From Pseudeuparius sepicola (lineage: Eukaryota; Arthropoda; Insecta; Coleoptera; Anthribidae): 64,000 bases of DNA. The stretch lies in NCBI GenBank assembly GCA_963920635.1, contig OY987302.1:37761500-37825499 (forward strand), given 5' to 3'. This document shows, in pieces, positions 10,091 to 20,500 of the stretch. A program made the translations under genes and the position numbers. The notes under the pieces were generated by a model. That model did no database searches. It was given only the letters and a program-made list of their open reading frames with translations, and was not told the DNA's origin. Position 1 is the stretch's first letter. Each line of letters opens with the position of its first letter.

Positions 10091-11397
10091 CGAGGCAAAT
10101 TCATAAAATTTTCGTCTGATTGATCAGGGTGGTGGTCAAAATATTCTAGTTCTTCGTAATTTTGAGAATTATTTTCAAAATTTCCGTCATGTTGGGTAGA
10201 TTCAGTACAAATTGGATTTAATTCGTCTATTTCAGTGTTAAACAATTCTTCAGAAATAAAGTTTCTTGACGTAGATGGGTTTTGTGTAAAATAACTGTTA
10301 TATTGATTAGGGGTATAATTTAGTCGTTGTTGTTGAGGTTGCCTGTTCATAGTAGAGGGTTGTCTATTCATAGTAGAGGGTTGTCTGTTCATAGTAGAGG
10401 GTTGATTTGCATTATTAATTGGGACTGAAACACTCATTGGCGTTGGTCTTGTCATATTCGATACATAGGAATTATTGGGTCTAAAAACATTTCGATTTTG
10501 ATTTTGCTGGGGATATTTGAAAACTTGGGAATTTGTAAAATATCTTTGTTGATTAACAGGACGGGGTTGAATGGGTAATGGTCGAGAAGGGAAGGTTTGT
10601 GGCGCCCTAAATTGATTGTTTTGCGTATGAGCGTTAAAGTTAGGTCTCATTTGTGTTTGTATATTTGGTCTAGGAACTTGGGGTTGGTTTCTATGGGAAA
10701 AATTTTGGAAATAGTGGATATTATCTTCTTCTGTAACAAAATGCAATGCTTCAACTAAAGTGGTAGGTTTCATACAACGAATAGTGGTACCTAAAGGTTC
10801 TTTAAGTCCAGCAAGGAAAGTTTTTAATGCTAGGCTATTGTACAAATTTCGTTTTAGTGCTTTTGCGTCTGCTGTTTGCTCGTGAATATCTACATAACTA
10901 CATAAAAGGTTCAAAATATGTAAAACTTTGTCATAAAAATTTTGAGGTTTTTCATTAGGTAATTGTCTTAGCATTAATAAATCTCGGTTTAAGCAGGTTT
11001 CATCTCTTTGATCGGCAAAATTTCGATATAAAGCTTCTTTTAGTTCTGTCCATGTAGATATATTTTGAATATTTATTACTAATTTTGCATTTCCAGACAA
11101 TTTGGAAACGAGACAGTTCAACAAATAAACATTTTGGAAAGAATTTGGATTTTTTAAATCATAAAAAGTATTGATTATCGATTCGCAAGTAACTAAAAAT
11201 CTATTCAATTCGTTCGGATCACCGTCAAATCTCGGTACACAAGTTAAATATTCAGATTTAAATTCTACCATATTTTCGGTTTGATTAATACTTTCACTTA
11301 AGGATAAGTAAGGGTGTGATTCTAAGGATTGAGAGTCAGATGAAGGTATATTTAAAATCAATCTTTCGAATTCACTTGTTAAATCGTCCATTGACAT
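10072..11397 (-). CDS. gag: Gag of element C, open reading frame
   Basis: Structural capsid-type protein, about 441 residues from the ATG at 11395-11397; the frame can be extended upstream only to a GTG inside the splice donor, so I take the ATG. The N-terminal two thirds read like a capsid domain (VPRFDGDPNELNRFLVTC, LKEALYRNFADQRDETC), as in 17.6-type Gag. The C-terminal third is rich in N, Q, P and R with three tandem QPSTMNR repeats and no CCHC zinc knuckle, then an acidic tail. Errantivirus Gags commonly lack the zinc knuckle and use a basic tail. It ends at TAA 10072-10074, overlapping the protease frame. It is the only gene of this copy without a visible lesion. Confidence 0.9.
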   Translation of the reverse strand: MSMDDLTSEFERLILNIPSSDSQSLESHPYLSLSESINQTENMVEFKSEYLTCVPRFDGDPNELNRFLVTCESIINTFYDLKNPNSFQNVYLLNCLVSKLSGNAKLVINIQNISTWTELKEALYRNFADQRDETCLNRDLLMLRQLPNEKPQNFYDKVLHILNLLCSYVDIHEQTADAKALKRNLYNSLALKTFLAGLKEPLGTTIRCMKPTTLVEALHFVTEEDNIHYFQNFSHRNQPQVPRPNIQTQMRPNFNAHTQNNQFRAPQTFPSRPLPIQPRPVNQQRYFTNSQVFKYPQQNQNRNVFRPNNSYVSNMTRPTPMSVSVPINNANQPSTMNRQPSTMNRQPSTMNRQPQQQRLNYTPNQYNSYFTQNPSTSRNFISEELFNTEIDELNPICTESTQHDGNFENNSQNYEELEYFDHHPDQSDENFMNLPRDNDQT

Positions 11398-11713
11398 GAA
11401 TTGCACTTACATTAGTAGAACGGCTCAATGCATTCTTCACTCTTTAAACAACTATAGGGTGGCGAACCAGATCAGCGATGCTTGTCTTCTCCGGTGACGT
11501 GCCCCCGCGAATTTGGACGATGCTGTTCCAAACTCCGATGCCAGCTGATGCCAAGCCTCCAATTCAGGTCTGCGATAGACGGGAACCCCGATTTTTGTGA
11601 GTCCACACCGAATTAAAGTTCGACACAACGTGACAACTGTTCGATATCCGGTTAATCGTAGATACGAAAATTACTTCGAACGCGTCGCGATGCGCAAGAG
11701 GGTAACTCGGACG
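11398..11713 (-). other. Leader (5' untranslated region) of element C
   Basis: About 316 bases between the primer site and the gag ATG. It includes several short upstream ATGs and, at the end, the splice donor. It would be shared by genomic and env RNAs. An apparent reading frame across it into the LTR is not credible as a gene. Confidence 0.75.
11405..11410 (-). promoter_or_regulatory. Probable 5' splice donor GTAAGT
   Basis: Minus strand ctaat|gtaagt, a perfect donor hexamer eight bases upstream of the gag ATG. Paired with the acceptor at about 6358 it would give the env subgenomic RNA. Confidence 0.6.
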
Positions 11714-11730
11714 TCCTACCGACTGCGCCA
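11714..11730 (-). promoter_or_regulatory. Primer binding site, tRNA-Ser type
   Basis: TGGCGCAGTCGGTAGGA directly follows the 5' LTR on the minus strand. It is complementary to the CCA end and acceptor/T-arm of an insect tRNA-Ser, the primer known for the 17.6/297 group. It shares one base with the LTR end. Confidence 0.88.
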
Positions 11731-11925
11731 AAAATCGTTCAGAACGCAAAGAACCGTTTTTTAAAAATTTTTATTAGTACAAAAATATGTTTTACATCAC
11801 GAGAGCAGTATCTGACTGGCACAAAAATGGATACAAAGAGAATTTATAAACTCGGTGTAGCTTGCCGGGGTGCTGAGCCATTCAGCGTTTTTCTTGCAAG
11901 CTTCTTAGAAAGTGGTGAGGTAATT
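11730..11925 (-). repeat. 5' LTR of element C (196 bp)
   Basis: Same sequence as 4487-4682 except one base. It would carry the promoter for the minus-strand element. A plus-strand frame starting at 11827 simply reads through this LTR into the RT remnant on its right. Confidence 0.95.
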
Positions 11926-11929
11926 CGTG

Positions 11930-12110
11930 TTATATATTATATATTAAATCACAATAAAAATCTATCAAAATTTCTTCAAAGGCTACGAGAGATTAATTTA
12001 AAGTTAAATACGAATAAATGCGACTTTGAAAAAAGAAATTTTATATTTAGAACATATTATTTCAGCTGACAAGGTAAAAACTGTTGCGATTCGATCTTAT
12101 CCAATGAACA
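11930..12110 (+). pseudogene. pol: RT fragment of element B
   Basis: Reads as the RT stretch after the catalytic site: NLSKFLQRLREINLKLNTNKCDFEKRNFIF, then a frameshift and the usual phrase on the other side (EHIISADKVKT). This segment normally lies 20 to 60 residues after Y-x-DD. The first bases (cgtg) are the target duplication of element C. It is non-functional. Confidence 0.8.
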
Positions 12111-12179
12111 AATGAAACTATTATTGTAGGCAATTTATTCGTTTTTTAAAAATCGCACTCGTTAATTACAATATCCGAA

Positions 12180-12566
12180 TTTATCTAAAGAGAATACTTT
12201 TACTTTAAAAACAGACGCATCTGGAGTTGCAATCGGGGCTGTTCTTTATAATGGTAACGACAAGCCAATTGCATATGCAAGCAGGTCTCTAAATAAAGCT
12301 GAGAAAAATTATTGTACCATTGAAAAAGGATTATTGGCGATTGTGTGGGGAGTAAAGCATTTTAGGTCTTATTTGTATATATAAGAAAATTCACTCTCTA
12401 TACAGATCACAGACCACTAATTTACTTATTTGGGATGACAAATCCTTCCAGTAGGCTCACAAAATTTCGACTAGTGCTAGAAGAATATGATTATATTAGA
12501 TATATTAAGGAAAAGGATAACGTTACAGCCGACGCACTATCTCGTATAGAAATGTCTTCAGATTAA
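12180..12566 (+). pseudogene. pol: RNase H fragment of element B
   Basis: Recognisable RNase H: TDASGVAIGAVLYNGNDKP, AYASRSLNKAEKNY, IEKGLLAIVWGVKHF, then after a stop near 12383 LYTDHRPLIYLFGM and the terminal NVTADALSRIEM. The gap between the RT fragment and this domain has decayed. The linker downstream to about 13100 has no long frame. Confidence 0.85.
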
Positions 12567-13137
12567 CTGAAATCTATAGTAAACCAAAAAATTTAGATAA
12601 CACAATGTTTGTAACAACTAGAGCTAAAGCTAAAGAAAATAGAATAAAAACAATAACCAAATTACTGGTAGTAATTCTCAAACCAACAGTCTTTATGACA
12701 GAATTGATCACCTGGAGTGGTAGAATTGGTAAAACGCCCTAGAGACGCTTGTTAATTATGTCCAGTTAACGAAACAGAATTTACTAAACTATTAAAACCT
12801 TATATATAAGATTATATTATAAACAATTTGATATACTGTAGTATAAAGCAAGTTATTTATATAAAACAGGACACTCAACCAACGTCTGCATTAGGCGAGA
12901 CATTGAGGGAATATATGCTTAAAATATAAAATTCCGGAATTAATAATAATTAAAGAAGACAAGTGTGCACATTTGTTAAAAGAAATTTAAAAAAATGCAA
13001 GTATGAAAAAAATATTCGTGTAAAAATATCAGTTTTAAATAACGTACAAACAGTGTGAGATGATTGCGCTAAACAATAAATTTTAAACGATTTCCACGTG
13101 TTACCTACAGGGGGCCATCAGGAATCAACCGAATGTA

Positions 13138-13596
13138 CAGGGTGTCCAGATTTGGTTGTAAATGCGGGGTATCTCGGCTATTTTTAGAGATAAGGAGTTG
13201 CGGTTTTCGCGAAGCGTGCTACTTTTTTGTGAAACGAAAGATACCGTAAACAGATTTTTCATAGCCACCTTTGTTTTTAAGATACAGGGCGAAATTGAAA
13301 ATTTGCGCTTTTGGGGCATACTTCGTATCTTGAAAACAGTTAATGATATTGAAATAGCAAAAACTGTACCTTGTAGAACTCAGTGCCGTATTCAGTTTTT
13401 TACTAACATTGATAGTGTTCGATATATGGACCAAACTTAGTTTTTTTTAAATAGAACACCCTGTATATTTTCTACTAGTTATATTGAGATTGTCGTAAGC
13501 TTTACAAAAATATATAACACTATGTAGTTATTATCTATATTACGCTCTAAAAATAATCTAGATACCCAGCATTTACAACCAAATCTGGACACCTTG
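13138..13596. mobile_element. 459-bp MITE with CAGGGTG-type terminal inverted repeats
   Basis: Starts CAGGGTGTCCAGATTTGG and ends in its complement (CCAAATCTGGACACCTTG). The inverted repeats extend about 37 bp with two mismatches and the element is flanked by TA on both sides (13136-13137 and 13597-13598). Removing it joins the integrase text on either side (GINRMY, then the KK-YFW type sequence). There is no transposase; it would need one in trans. The TA duplication points to the Tc1/mariner superfamily. Confidence 0.88.
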
Positions 13597-13599
13597 TAC

Positions 13600-14166
13600 G
13601 TGAAAAAATATTTTGGAAACGTTTAAGAAAGGATATAGAAAATTTTGTTAACAAATGCGACGATTGTCAAAGGTACAAATATTCCATACAAAACTCAGAA
13701 CCTATGATAATTACAGCGACGGCAACATCAGCATTCCAAAAAGTTTATCTCCATTTAGTGGGTCCACGCGGAACAGATCGCAAAAATAACAAGTATGTAC
13801 TCACTCTTCAATGTGAACTTAGTAAATTTGTGGAATGTTTTCCATTGCAAAATACAGAAACTGAAAGTGTAGCTAAAGCATTTGTAGAAAACTTTATTCT
13901 TACATACGGTATCCCCGAATCAATAGTTTCAGGGAACAGAATTTTTACCTTCAACATTAAAAAAAAACTCAACTAAATTCAACAGCTTACCATCATGAAA
14001 CTTTAGGCTCATTCGAAAACACTCATAAATTTTTAGGAGCATCTCTGAGAATCCACATAAACAAAAATCCACAAAGATGGGATTCTTGGATGCCATTTTG
14101 ACGTTTTTCTTACAATATCACAATTTATTCGTCAACAAAATATGCACCCTATGAACTGGTATTTGG
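13600..14166 (+). pseudogene. pol: Integrase fragment of element B
   Basis: Zinc finger end NKCDDCQRYKYSIQ and a DDE core in decay: the first Asp position reads HLVGPRG instead of H-x-D, the second reads VSGNR instead of SDxG, and the region of the Glu reads LGSFENTHKFLG. The open piece 13704-13976 covers the middle. Two or three catalytic residues are lost, so it is dead. The final recognisable phrase is KYAPYELVFGY near 14,166, the typical integrase end segment, after which sequence of another origin begins. Confidence 0.82.
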
Positions 14167-14202
14167 ATACTATTCCACTTAGCCAAGGTAATCTGGGTTT
14201 TT

Positions 14203-14280
14203 CGGTGAGGTGCGTTACGTCTGCCTGATGAGAGCCAACAAGCCCGAAACAGGTACCTGTCGTGGTCTGCACACCTCCGA
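14203..14280 (+). ncRNA. Type I hammerhead ribozyme
   Basis: All core parts are in order: CTGATGA (14225-14231); stem II G32-C45, G34-C43, C35-G42 with one A-C mismatch and loop CAACAA; GAAA (14246-14249); stem III of five pairs (ACAGG, 14249-14253, with CCTGT, 14256-14260, loop TA); cleavage base C14261 after GT. Stem I pairs 14221-14224 with 14262-14265 (two G-U), then after an internal loop 14207-14212 (GAGGTG) with 14272-14277 (CACCTC). The open internal loop in stem I is where type I hammerheads make the tertiary contact with loop II. Such ribozymes occur in insect retroelements, satellites and retrozymes. The host element here is not identified. Confidence 0.8.
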
Positions 14281-14502
14281 AAGACCCATAGATAATTTCC
14301 ATTAGATATTGGAAATAGTTTGGTGTTGCCAACTACCAAAGCATTTTGTCCCATATGCCACGAGCCATTTCTTTTAAAATAATAGTAATAATCAATAATT
14401 ATTATCAACGAGTATCAGGTCAGGAGGAAGTTAGTTAGGTATAGACTTTTGTTGCATTATATTAAGACGATATTTTCTAAAATTTATTTGTGGCGTAAAC
14501 AG

Positions 14503-14854
14503 ATCCATTGAATAATTGGGTTTTTCGCCACCAAACTGATTAAAAGACAACTTTTTCAAGTTGCCTGGAAAATTAATAAATTCCTAATAGTAAATGAACT
14601 AAACTTTGAACTTGTAACTCAAAAAATATCTTCAACAAATTTGTTTCCTGAGCTTTCGGAGAAAAAATCTTCCTCCTTTCTCAAAGATCATGTCACGTCA
14701 AAGTGAAATGACAGATATTTTTTGAGTTTTTTTGAGTTACAAGTTCAAAGTGTAGTTCATTTACTGTTAAGAATTTATTAATTTTCCAGGCAACTTGAAA
14801 AAGTTGTCTTTTAACCAGTTTGGTGGCGAAAAACCCAATTAAAATTCAATGGAT
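14503..14854. mobile_element. Foldback MITE, about 350 bp
   Basis: Two inverted arms of about 125 bp (14509-14635 and 14720-14850) beginning with attgggtttttcgccacc and its complement; outer ends are ATCCATTGAAT and ATTCAATGGAT. The middle (about 14636-14719) is unique, with no coding capacity. Confidence 0.85.
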
Positions 14855-16419
14855 AAGAAGACGATCTTCTAAACACCTAGTGACTTAGCATAGTCAAGCA
14901 TTTAGTGGCCTACTTTTGTAGATAACATTCTACATTATTATTTTGATTTGTAGTTTTCAAGTTCGCCATGCCTAGACATTGACATTTCATTTGATATCTA
15001 TGGTTTGATTAGAACTGGATTAATGAAGTGCAATTGAGGGAAGTGATTTTTAAGGAAGTTAGTTTTTCTAATTTTTTCTTATGGCACCCTATTAAAATTT
15101 TATACTGCGGTATCCAGAAAGAAACGGTCTTTCCAAAATGCTTTGAAAATCATATTATGCCATTTAAAAAATAAAGTTGGTTGCCATAGCAACGAAATTG
15201 TTTACGTCAAGAAAAATTTGAATGTCTCCTTTTATGGCTAATAATAATTCTTAAAACATCTTTTTAAAATAACGAATATTTCAGGAAATATATTAGAAGC
15301 ACCTTTCGATACTTTTTACTCAAACTTTATACAAGAGTCCTATTTACAGAGACTGGAGACCGGTTTTTTAGATTACCATTTTATAGGCGAAATGGTTTTT
15401 AATAGGAATAAGCCACGGATTCTCCACTTAAAAATTTTTCGAGCAATTTTATTGATTTTGGTGCCAAAATAAATCTCTTTGAAAACTCTTTCTGTAATGT
15501 AGGTAGTTTACAAATTCTAAAATCACCATACAAGTAAGGTTTTGTAACTAGTCAACATTTTTAGTTTTTCGTGATTTGTGTGGATTAGATATCAAAAAAC
15601 ATTCAACGTAAAACAACTTATGGTATAAGCTGTACACTGCTTTTTTTTAATGTAAAAAGCAGAGACATACTGTATAATAAAAGAAAATTTTCTTAGAGAT
15701 AGATTTTTATTGCATTCAGGAGACTTTACACGTTTCGTATCTTTTGATAATATTACTTAATTTAAATAAATTACATACACAAATGAATATTAACAAAATT
15801 AATAACTTCTTTTATACAAAATTAAGTTATTCAAATACAATTTGATTAGTTATAATATATTCAGATTTACTAGAGAGGAACGCACTCCGTACTCTCATTT
15901 TGAAAATATCTAGGATTTCACAAAAAAAGGCCACCTTAAACTAAAAACAAGCATTTCGTTTTTTGGATTTTAAATAATAGTACGAATACAAAAACCATAA
16001 TATCCAAATGCTTTAAAAATTACATAACATTATTTACAATTTTTAGAATTTATGTTGTGGCTTCCATAGTTAGAAGATTTCTTTTGGTTCTCAATTTTAC
16101 CAACCAAATTGTGTAAAGAACATAGGTCAATTTGCATACATGTAGACACATAACGAAATCTAATAAACTAGAAAAAATTGTTTATTTAAAAAATGCAGAT
16201 TTGATAAGTTTTTTTATTATATATTTTTTGAATATTAATTATAGACATCAATATTTTTCGTTATTCAAATGAACTCCTGGAGAACAGACTAATATCAATG
16301 CTATGTCCATGACATCATTTTGAGCCTCTACTGTAACTTCTTTTTTTATCCTGAAGCTGAATTGTTGTTATGTGATATTTTTGTTGTTTTAATGTTCAAT
16401 AATAGTAGATTCTGTAATG
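14855..16419. other. AT-rich non-coding stretch
   Basis: I see no gene, clear inverted repeat or microsatellite here. A few phrases (around 15090-15180 and 15950-16060) resemble decayed interspersed repeats but have no borders I can place. Confidence 0.5.
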
Positions 16420-17391
16420 AGGTTAGAATGAAAAAATTCGACACGAGTGGAAGATTCCGAACGCGAGCGTTAGCGAGCGTGAGGAACCACGAGTATTGCT
16501 GTGCAATAGATTACAAAAATTATATTAAGATCCTGGAAATACATGCAAAACACTCGAGAAGCAAGTATTTAAGAATAAAATCATCTCGCTCTAGAGTGAG
16601 AATTTTTAAGTTGTATTATTAAAAATGATTTTAGAATACTTACATTCACAAATGGTCGTGGAGAAAAATAATTAAATTGTTTAACGCCGGCCTACTATGA
16701 ATTTTTACTTGAGATTTTCTGGAATAGTCGGGGGAATGGCATTTGGCATGAAACATTTTTTTGTAGGAAAAATATTGTGTTTTCCGGAAAAAATGTACAG
16801 AGAAAAAAGTTTCTTAAATAAAAGGGCTACACAAATCATATTTTTGTTGTACGTAAAAATGACCCACAAAAAAGTTCGAGAAAAAATTAATAGGGGTTGT
16901 TAGTTTTTACCCTTTTTTTAGGGCAGTGTGTAACTGAATAAACTACCCTAAGGCGTCTTCTAGTAAGTAGATAACACATATACTAAATTTAAAATTTTTA
17001 AGTAGCGCCGTTATTGAGAGAATAAAAAAATACTTTTGGGTCACCCTGTATACCCGAATAACTTGGCAAGGAAAGCCCAACTCGAAAAATTTTATATGAA
17101 AGACCACCTGCCGAACACCCCTTTAAAGTATTTAGTATACATTCTGACTCACCCTGTATATAAAACTTCGTTAAAAAAAAATGTATATCTGATACTGGAG
17201 TTTATGGGTGCATATTGTAATTTAACTAAAATTTCACGGCAACTTAAAAATAACTTAATTTTCACTAGTAATCGCCCTAGTGCTTGAATTATTGCCGGAA
17301 ATTTTTCGAGTAGGTACACGAATTTTCTTAAAAAAATCGTGTTAGAGAAAAAAAACCGGATATTAATTCAAGAACGTGGGGGATTCGGAAA
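16420..17391. other. Repeat-like debris with two CACCCTG ends
   Basis: Around 16430-16640 a compact sequence with a GC-rich motif (gcgagcgttagcgagcg) looks like a short interspersed repeat. Two CACCCTGTA words (17042 and 17150) match the terminal word of the CAGGGTG elements elsewhere in the window. Short open frames here have no recognisable product. Confidence 0.35.
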
Positions 17392-17599
17392 GAAAATTCC
17401 ATACCTACATGTAAATTAAACGAAATTATTACAATGTCACATTATAATAATGACATCTGTCAAAAAATTTCTTCTGTAATCACCTCCTGCTGCCTAGAGC
17501 AAGTGAGAATATTTCCCGAAATTTTTTGAGTTGCCATGACAACGAAGCAAAAAACGAGCCTCTGATTGGTCAAAAAAGGTAAGTAGGTATGGAATTTTC
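17392..17599. mobile_element. Small inverted-repeat element, 208 bp
   Basis: The 17-bp ends GAAAATTCCATACCTAC and GTAGGTATGGAATTTTC are perfect complements. No target duplication is obvious and there is no coding content. Confidence 0.6.
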
Positions 17600-20500
17600 G
17601 TGTAAAGACTGAATTGTTTAAATTTTTAGTTAATTGTTGCATTTAAAACAATCAGACCGGTGATATTTTGCAGATAAACATTTTTACCATAGTAAGTCAT
17701 CCCGAGGAGTTATTTAAGAAAATATATCGAAAAATATGTATTTTCAAAACAACTTTTTTTGTCTTAAACTTTTGTCAATAACTTTTATAGCGGCGCACGG
17801 ATTTAGTTAGTACGCACTCACATTATATTGTTATACACATTATTCTGGTAAGATTCCATCGTTAATTCAGCTGTTATGACGAAAATGCACAAAACATGTA
17901 CTTTTGGCCCCTTTCCGACTGGCCTACATGTCATTTTTAGAACAATAGATCTATAGATCTAGAGAAAGTTGTTTGTAATTAAAACATGTCTATAGGTACT
18001 TCCGACATATATATATTTCGTTATATACATATCTTGTAGACGAACACTAGATGTTATTTAAATCGAACGATCTTTGCAAAACTCGATTCAAAAGAATTTA
18101 TGTCGATATTTTTAGAGGAGAATTTTGAAAGTAAATTATTGTAAGAATACGTATTACCTAGGTATGTGTAATTTACTCAATCCGTTTAATTTATTTGAAA
18201 TTTGGTCATTCTCCAAAAGAAATCTCCATTCTAAATTGCCATTTTGCATGTAATAATCCACACAGAATTATTTCATGAGCTGACGACTAATTTGGAATCT
18301 GTTTTAAGTTTGGAATTTAAACCATTAGATACATCGCTCGCAAAATAGTCTGGTGAATTGCTAGAGTCTCAGTTAATTTATTATTCGATATATATAGCGA
18401 TTATTTTAATAATTATCGTCAACGTATATGTATTATCGTTCTACATAAATCTATTTGTGTGGCTAAAACTATTACTTTCACAATTTAACTTAAAGAAAAT
18501 CCAGTGGATTGCAATTAAAAAACATCGATAAGGCACAATTATCAGAAAATCCTTACGTATTATTTTATTCTAAAATTACCTGGAATATAGAAATAAATAA
18601 TAATTAATAATGGTGTAAATTGTTTATGAAAAAACAACATTTTAACAACTGACATGAAGCCATTCTGTCAGTGCTGTTTTTCAGGTTATACATGAAAATA
18701 AAACTATTAGTCTTCAAATATCCAACTAACAAACGGAAATTATTACATTTAATGACAGTTGGTGCTGTAGGTATACCTCCTCATTGCATAATTAGTTATT
18801 CAGCTAAATTATTACTGTTAGTTGCTAAGTAAGTAAACAAACATCTGGGTTAAAAGGACATGTTGTATTTGTTTATAGCAGAGGCCCTATATATGACAAT
18901 AAAATTGACAGTTTTTCGTTTTAAGAGGTTGGACAACACATTTTATTGTTATATCTATGGCGGGTGAAGTTCCCCGAAATGTCCCGTCTTAAAATAAAAT
19001 TGTGACACATCGTGGTGCTAAAGAAAGTATAAAGAAGGAGAGTTGTCCCATATTTTTATTTTTTTATGCGTAGAAAATATTATTTGTCCGAATACCCATA
19101 ATAAATGAAGATTTTAGTGACAAACTTGGTGGTAAATTCTTACCAGGTGGGCAGAGAGTAGGTACTGCCATTGGGGATATCTAAGTTGGATATTTGAAAA
19201 GCTTAGTAGTTTTCTTGACAACTGAATGAAAGAATGGCTTATCTGAGAATTTTACGAATCGATTATGTTCTGATTACGATCCGATAAATGAACCCTACCG
19301 AATGACTCAATAACAATAAAAATTGTATAAACTTCTCTAAGCATCCGTGTTATTTACATTAAATATTACAAAATAGGTGTTGGAATAATATTAATTGCGC
19401 ATAGAAGCATCACCCAAAATAATTTGAGCTTCATTTATTATCTACAAGTCTGTACGTAAATTAAACTTTACATTGTACCCCAATTTTAGAATTATTATAA
19501 TTAAGATTTTTGCAAAATTATGATATATATATATATGGTAGGTTTCTTTGTAAGTTTTGACGTACAATAATTTTGAGTGTCTTGTCTTTGCCGACCATAG
19601 AAATAACGACATTTTGCCGAATATCCATCCGAAAATCGACGTTTTCTCGTGCTTTATAAATATTTATAGGATGGCCCGAAAATGTAGGCTAGATTCTAAT
19701 GAGTCTATTTAATATCTGTGCCAATGTTCACCCGAAAAAGGTACGCTCGTCAAAAAATGTCACGGAAATTATTGCTCGTGGGGGAATTAGATCGAGATCG
19801 AGTTATGCTAATTTCTTTTTTCTTTCTCTCTTAAACGCTGGACAAGTAACAACTGTTTGAACTCTTTATAAAGTGTTGAGAGTATATTTTATTTACATTG
19901 CAAACTACTAAAGGGTGATCAAAAGAAAAATTCGGCATGCATTTTGTATATTTTTTATAATAACAGAAAAATGATTTTCCTAACAGATAATTGAAAAGAT
20001 ATTGGACAAACCTAAGTAATAATTGTAAATTATTGGGTGTCCTGATAAGACCCTAACCTAACCTAGAATAAAAGTCTCACACCCTTCAAGAATTATGGCC
20101 GAAAATCGAAATTAATGTTTTAAAGGTCCTAGGGTCCTTAATATTGAATAAATGTAACTTTGAGTATAAGTACAATTAAACATTTTCTAGTTATAGATGA
20201 CAACTTGGTAGTGTTTTATCCAATGAACCGTCAAATATCGCAATCATTATTGTTACTCTCTGCCCTTGCTTATGGAATCCCTAGTTGGCCCCTGTGACAG
20301 AGTCATAAGGACACCAGAGCAATACTGGATACAAGCAGCAGATGGCGCTGAAAATTGAGGTGACCCAGCCATTGCCTAGTAATTTTCTTCTATTAAAATC
20401 TCCCAAAAAAAAACAGCTGGACAACTTTATTTTTTTGCAAGATCTGTACCCTGTATCTACTGTATTTCTGTCATGTCCTTATATCAGTGTCAGACATTGG

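Larger units (their letters stand above)
4487..11925 (-). mobile_element. Near full-length errantivirus-like LTR element C
   Basis: A 7439-bp insertion in minus orientation: 5' LTR (11730-11925), tRNA-Ser primer site, leader, gag, pol, env, polypurine tract and 3' LTR (4487-4682). The LTRs are both 196 bp and differ at one base (an A/C change near 4523/11766), which suggests a recent insertion. The 4-bp target duplication CGTG flanks it. Despite the young LTRs, pol carries several in-frame stops and two frameshifts and env has one stop before its anchor, while gag is open. The order and features match insect endogenous retroviruses of the 17.6/297/tom/ZAM type. Confidence 0.96.
11926..14166 (+). 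mobile_element. Older Gypsy-type element B, the host of insertions A and C
   Basis: A third, decayed Ty3/Gypsy pol in plus orientation. It continues from 4470-4486 (whose 17 bases fit the residues just after the RT catalytic motif) across the two inserted errantiviruses to NHNKNLSKFLQRLREINLKL at 11943, a normal RT segment, then RNase H and integrase. It is interrupted again at 13138-13596 by a MITE. Both ends are unclear: the 5' part would lie left of base 1 and the 3' end is lost after the integrase near 14,166. Confidence 0.8.

Noticed and set aside
11564..11749. Minus-strand frame in the leader of element C
   Set aside because: It spans LTR end, primer site and leader, positions with known non-coding roles.
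14118..14408. Minus-strand frames of 96 and 66 codons
   Set aside because: They overlap the hammerhead ribozyme on the other strand and have no protein-like pattern.
20050..20066. CCTAACCTAACCTA as an interstitial telomere
   Set aside because: Only two to three units; too short to distinguish from chance.
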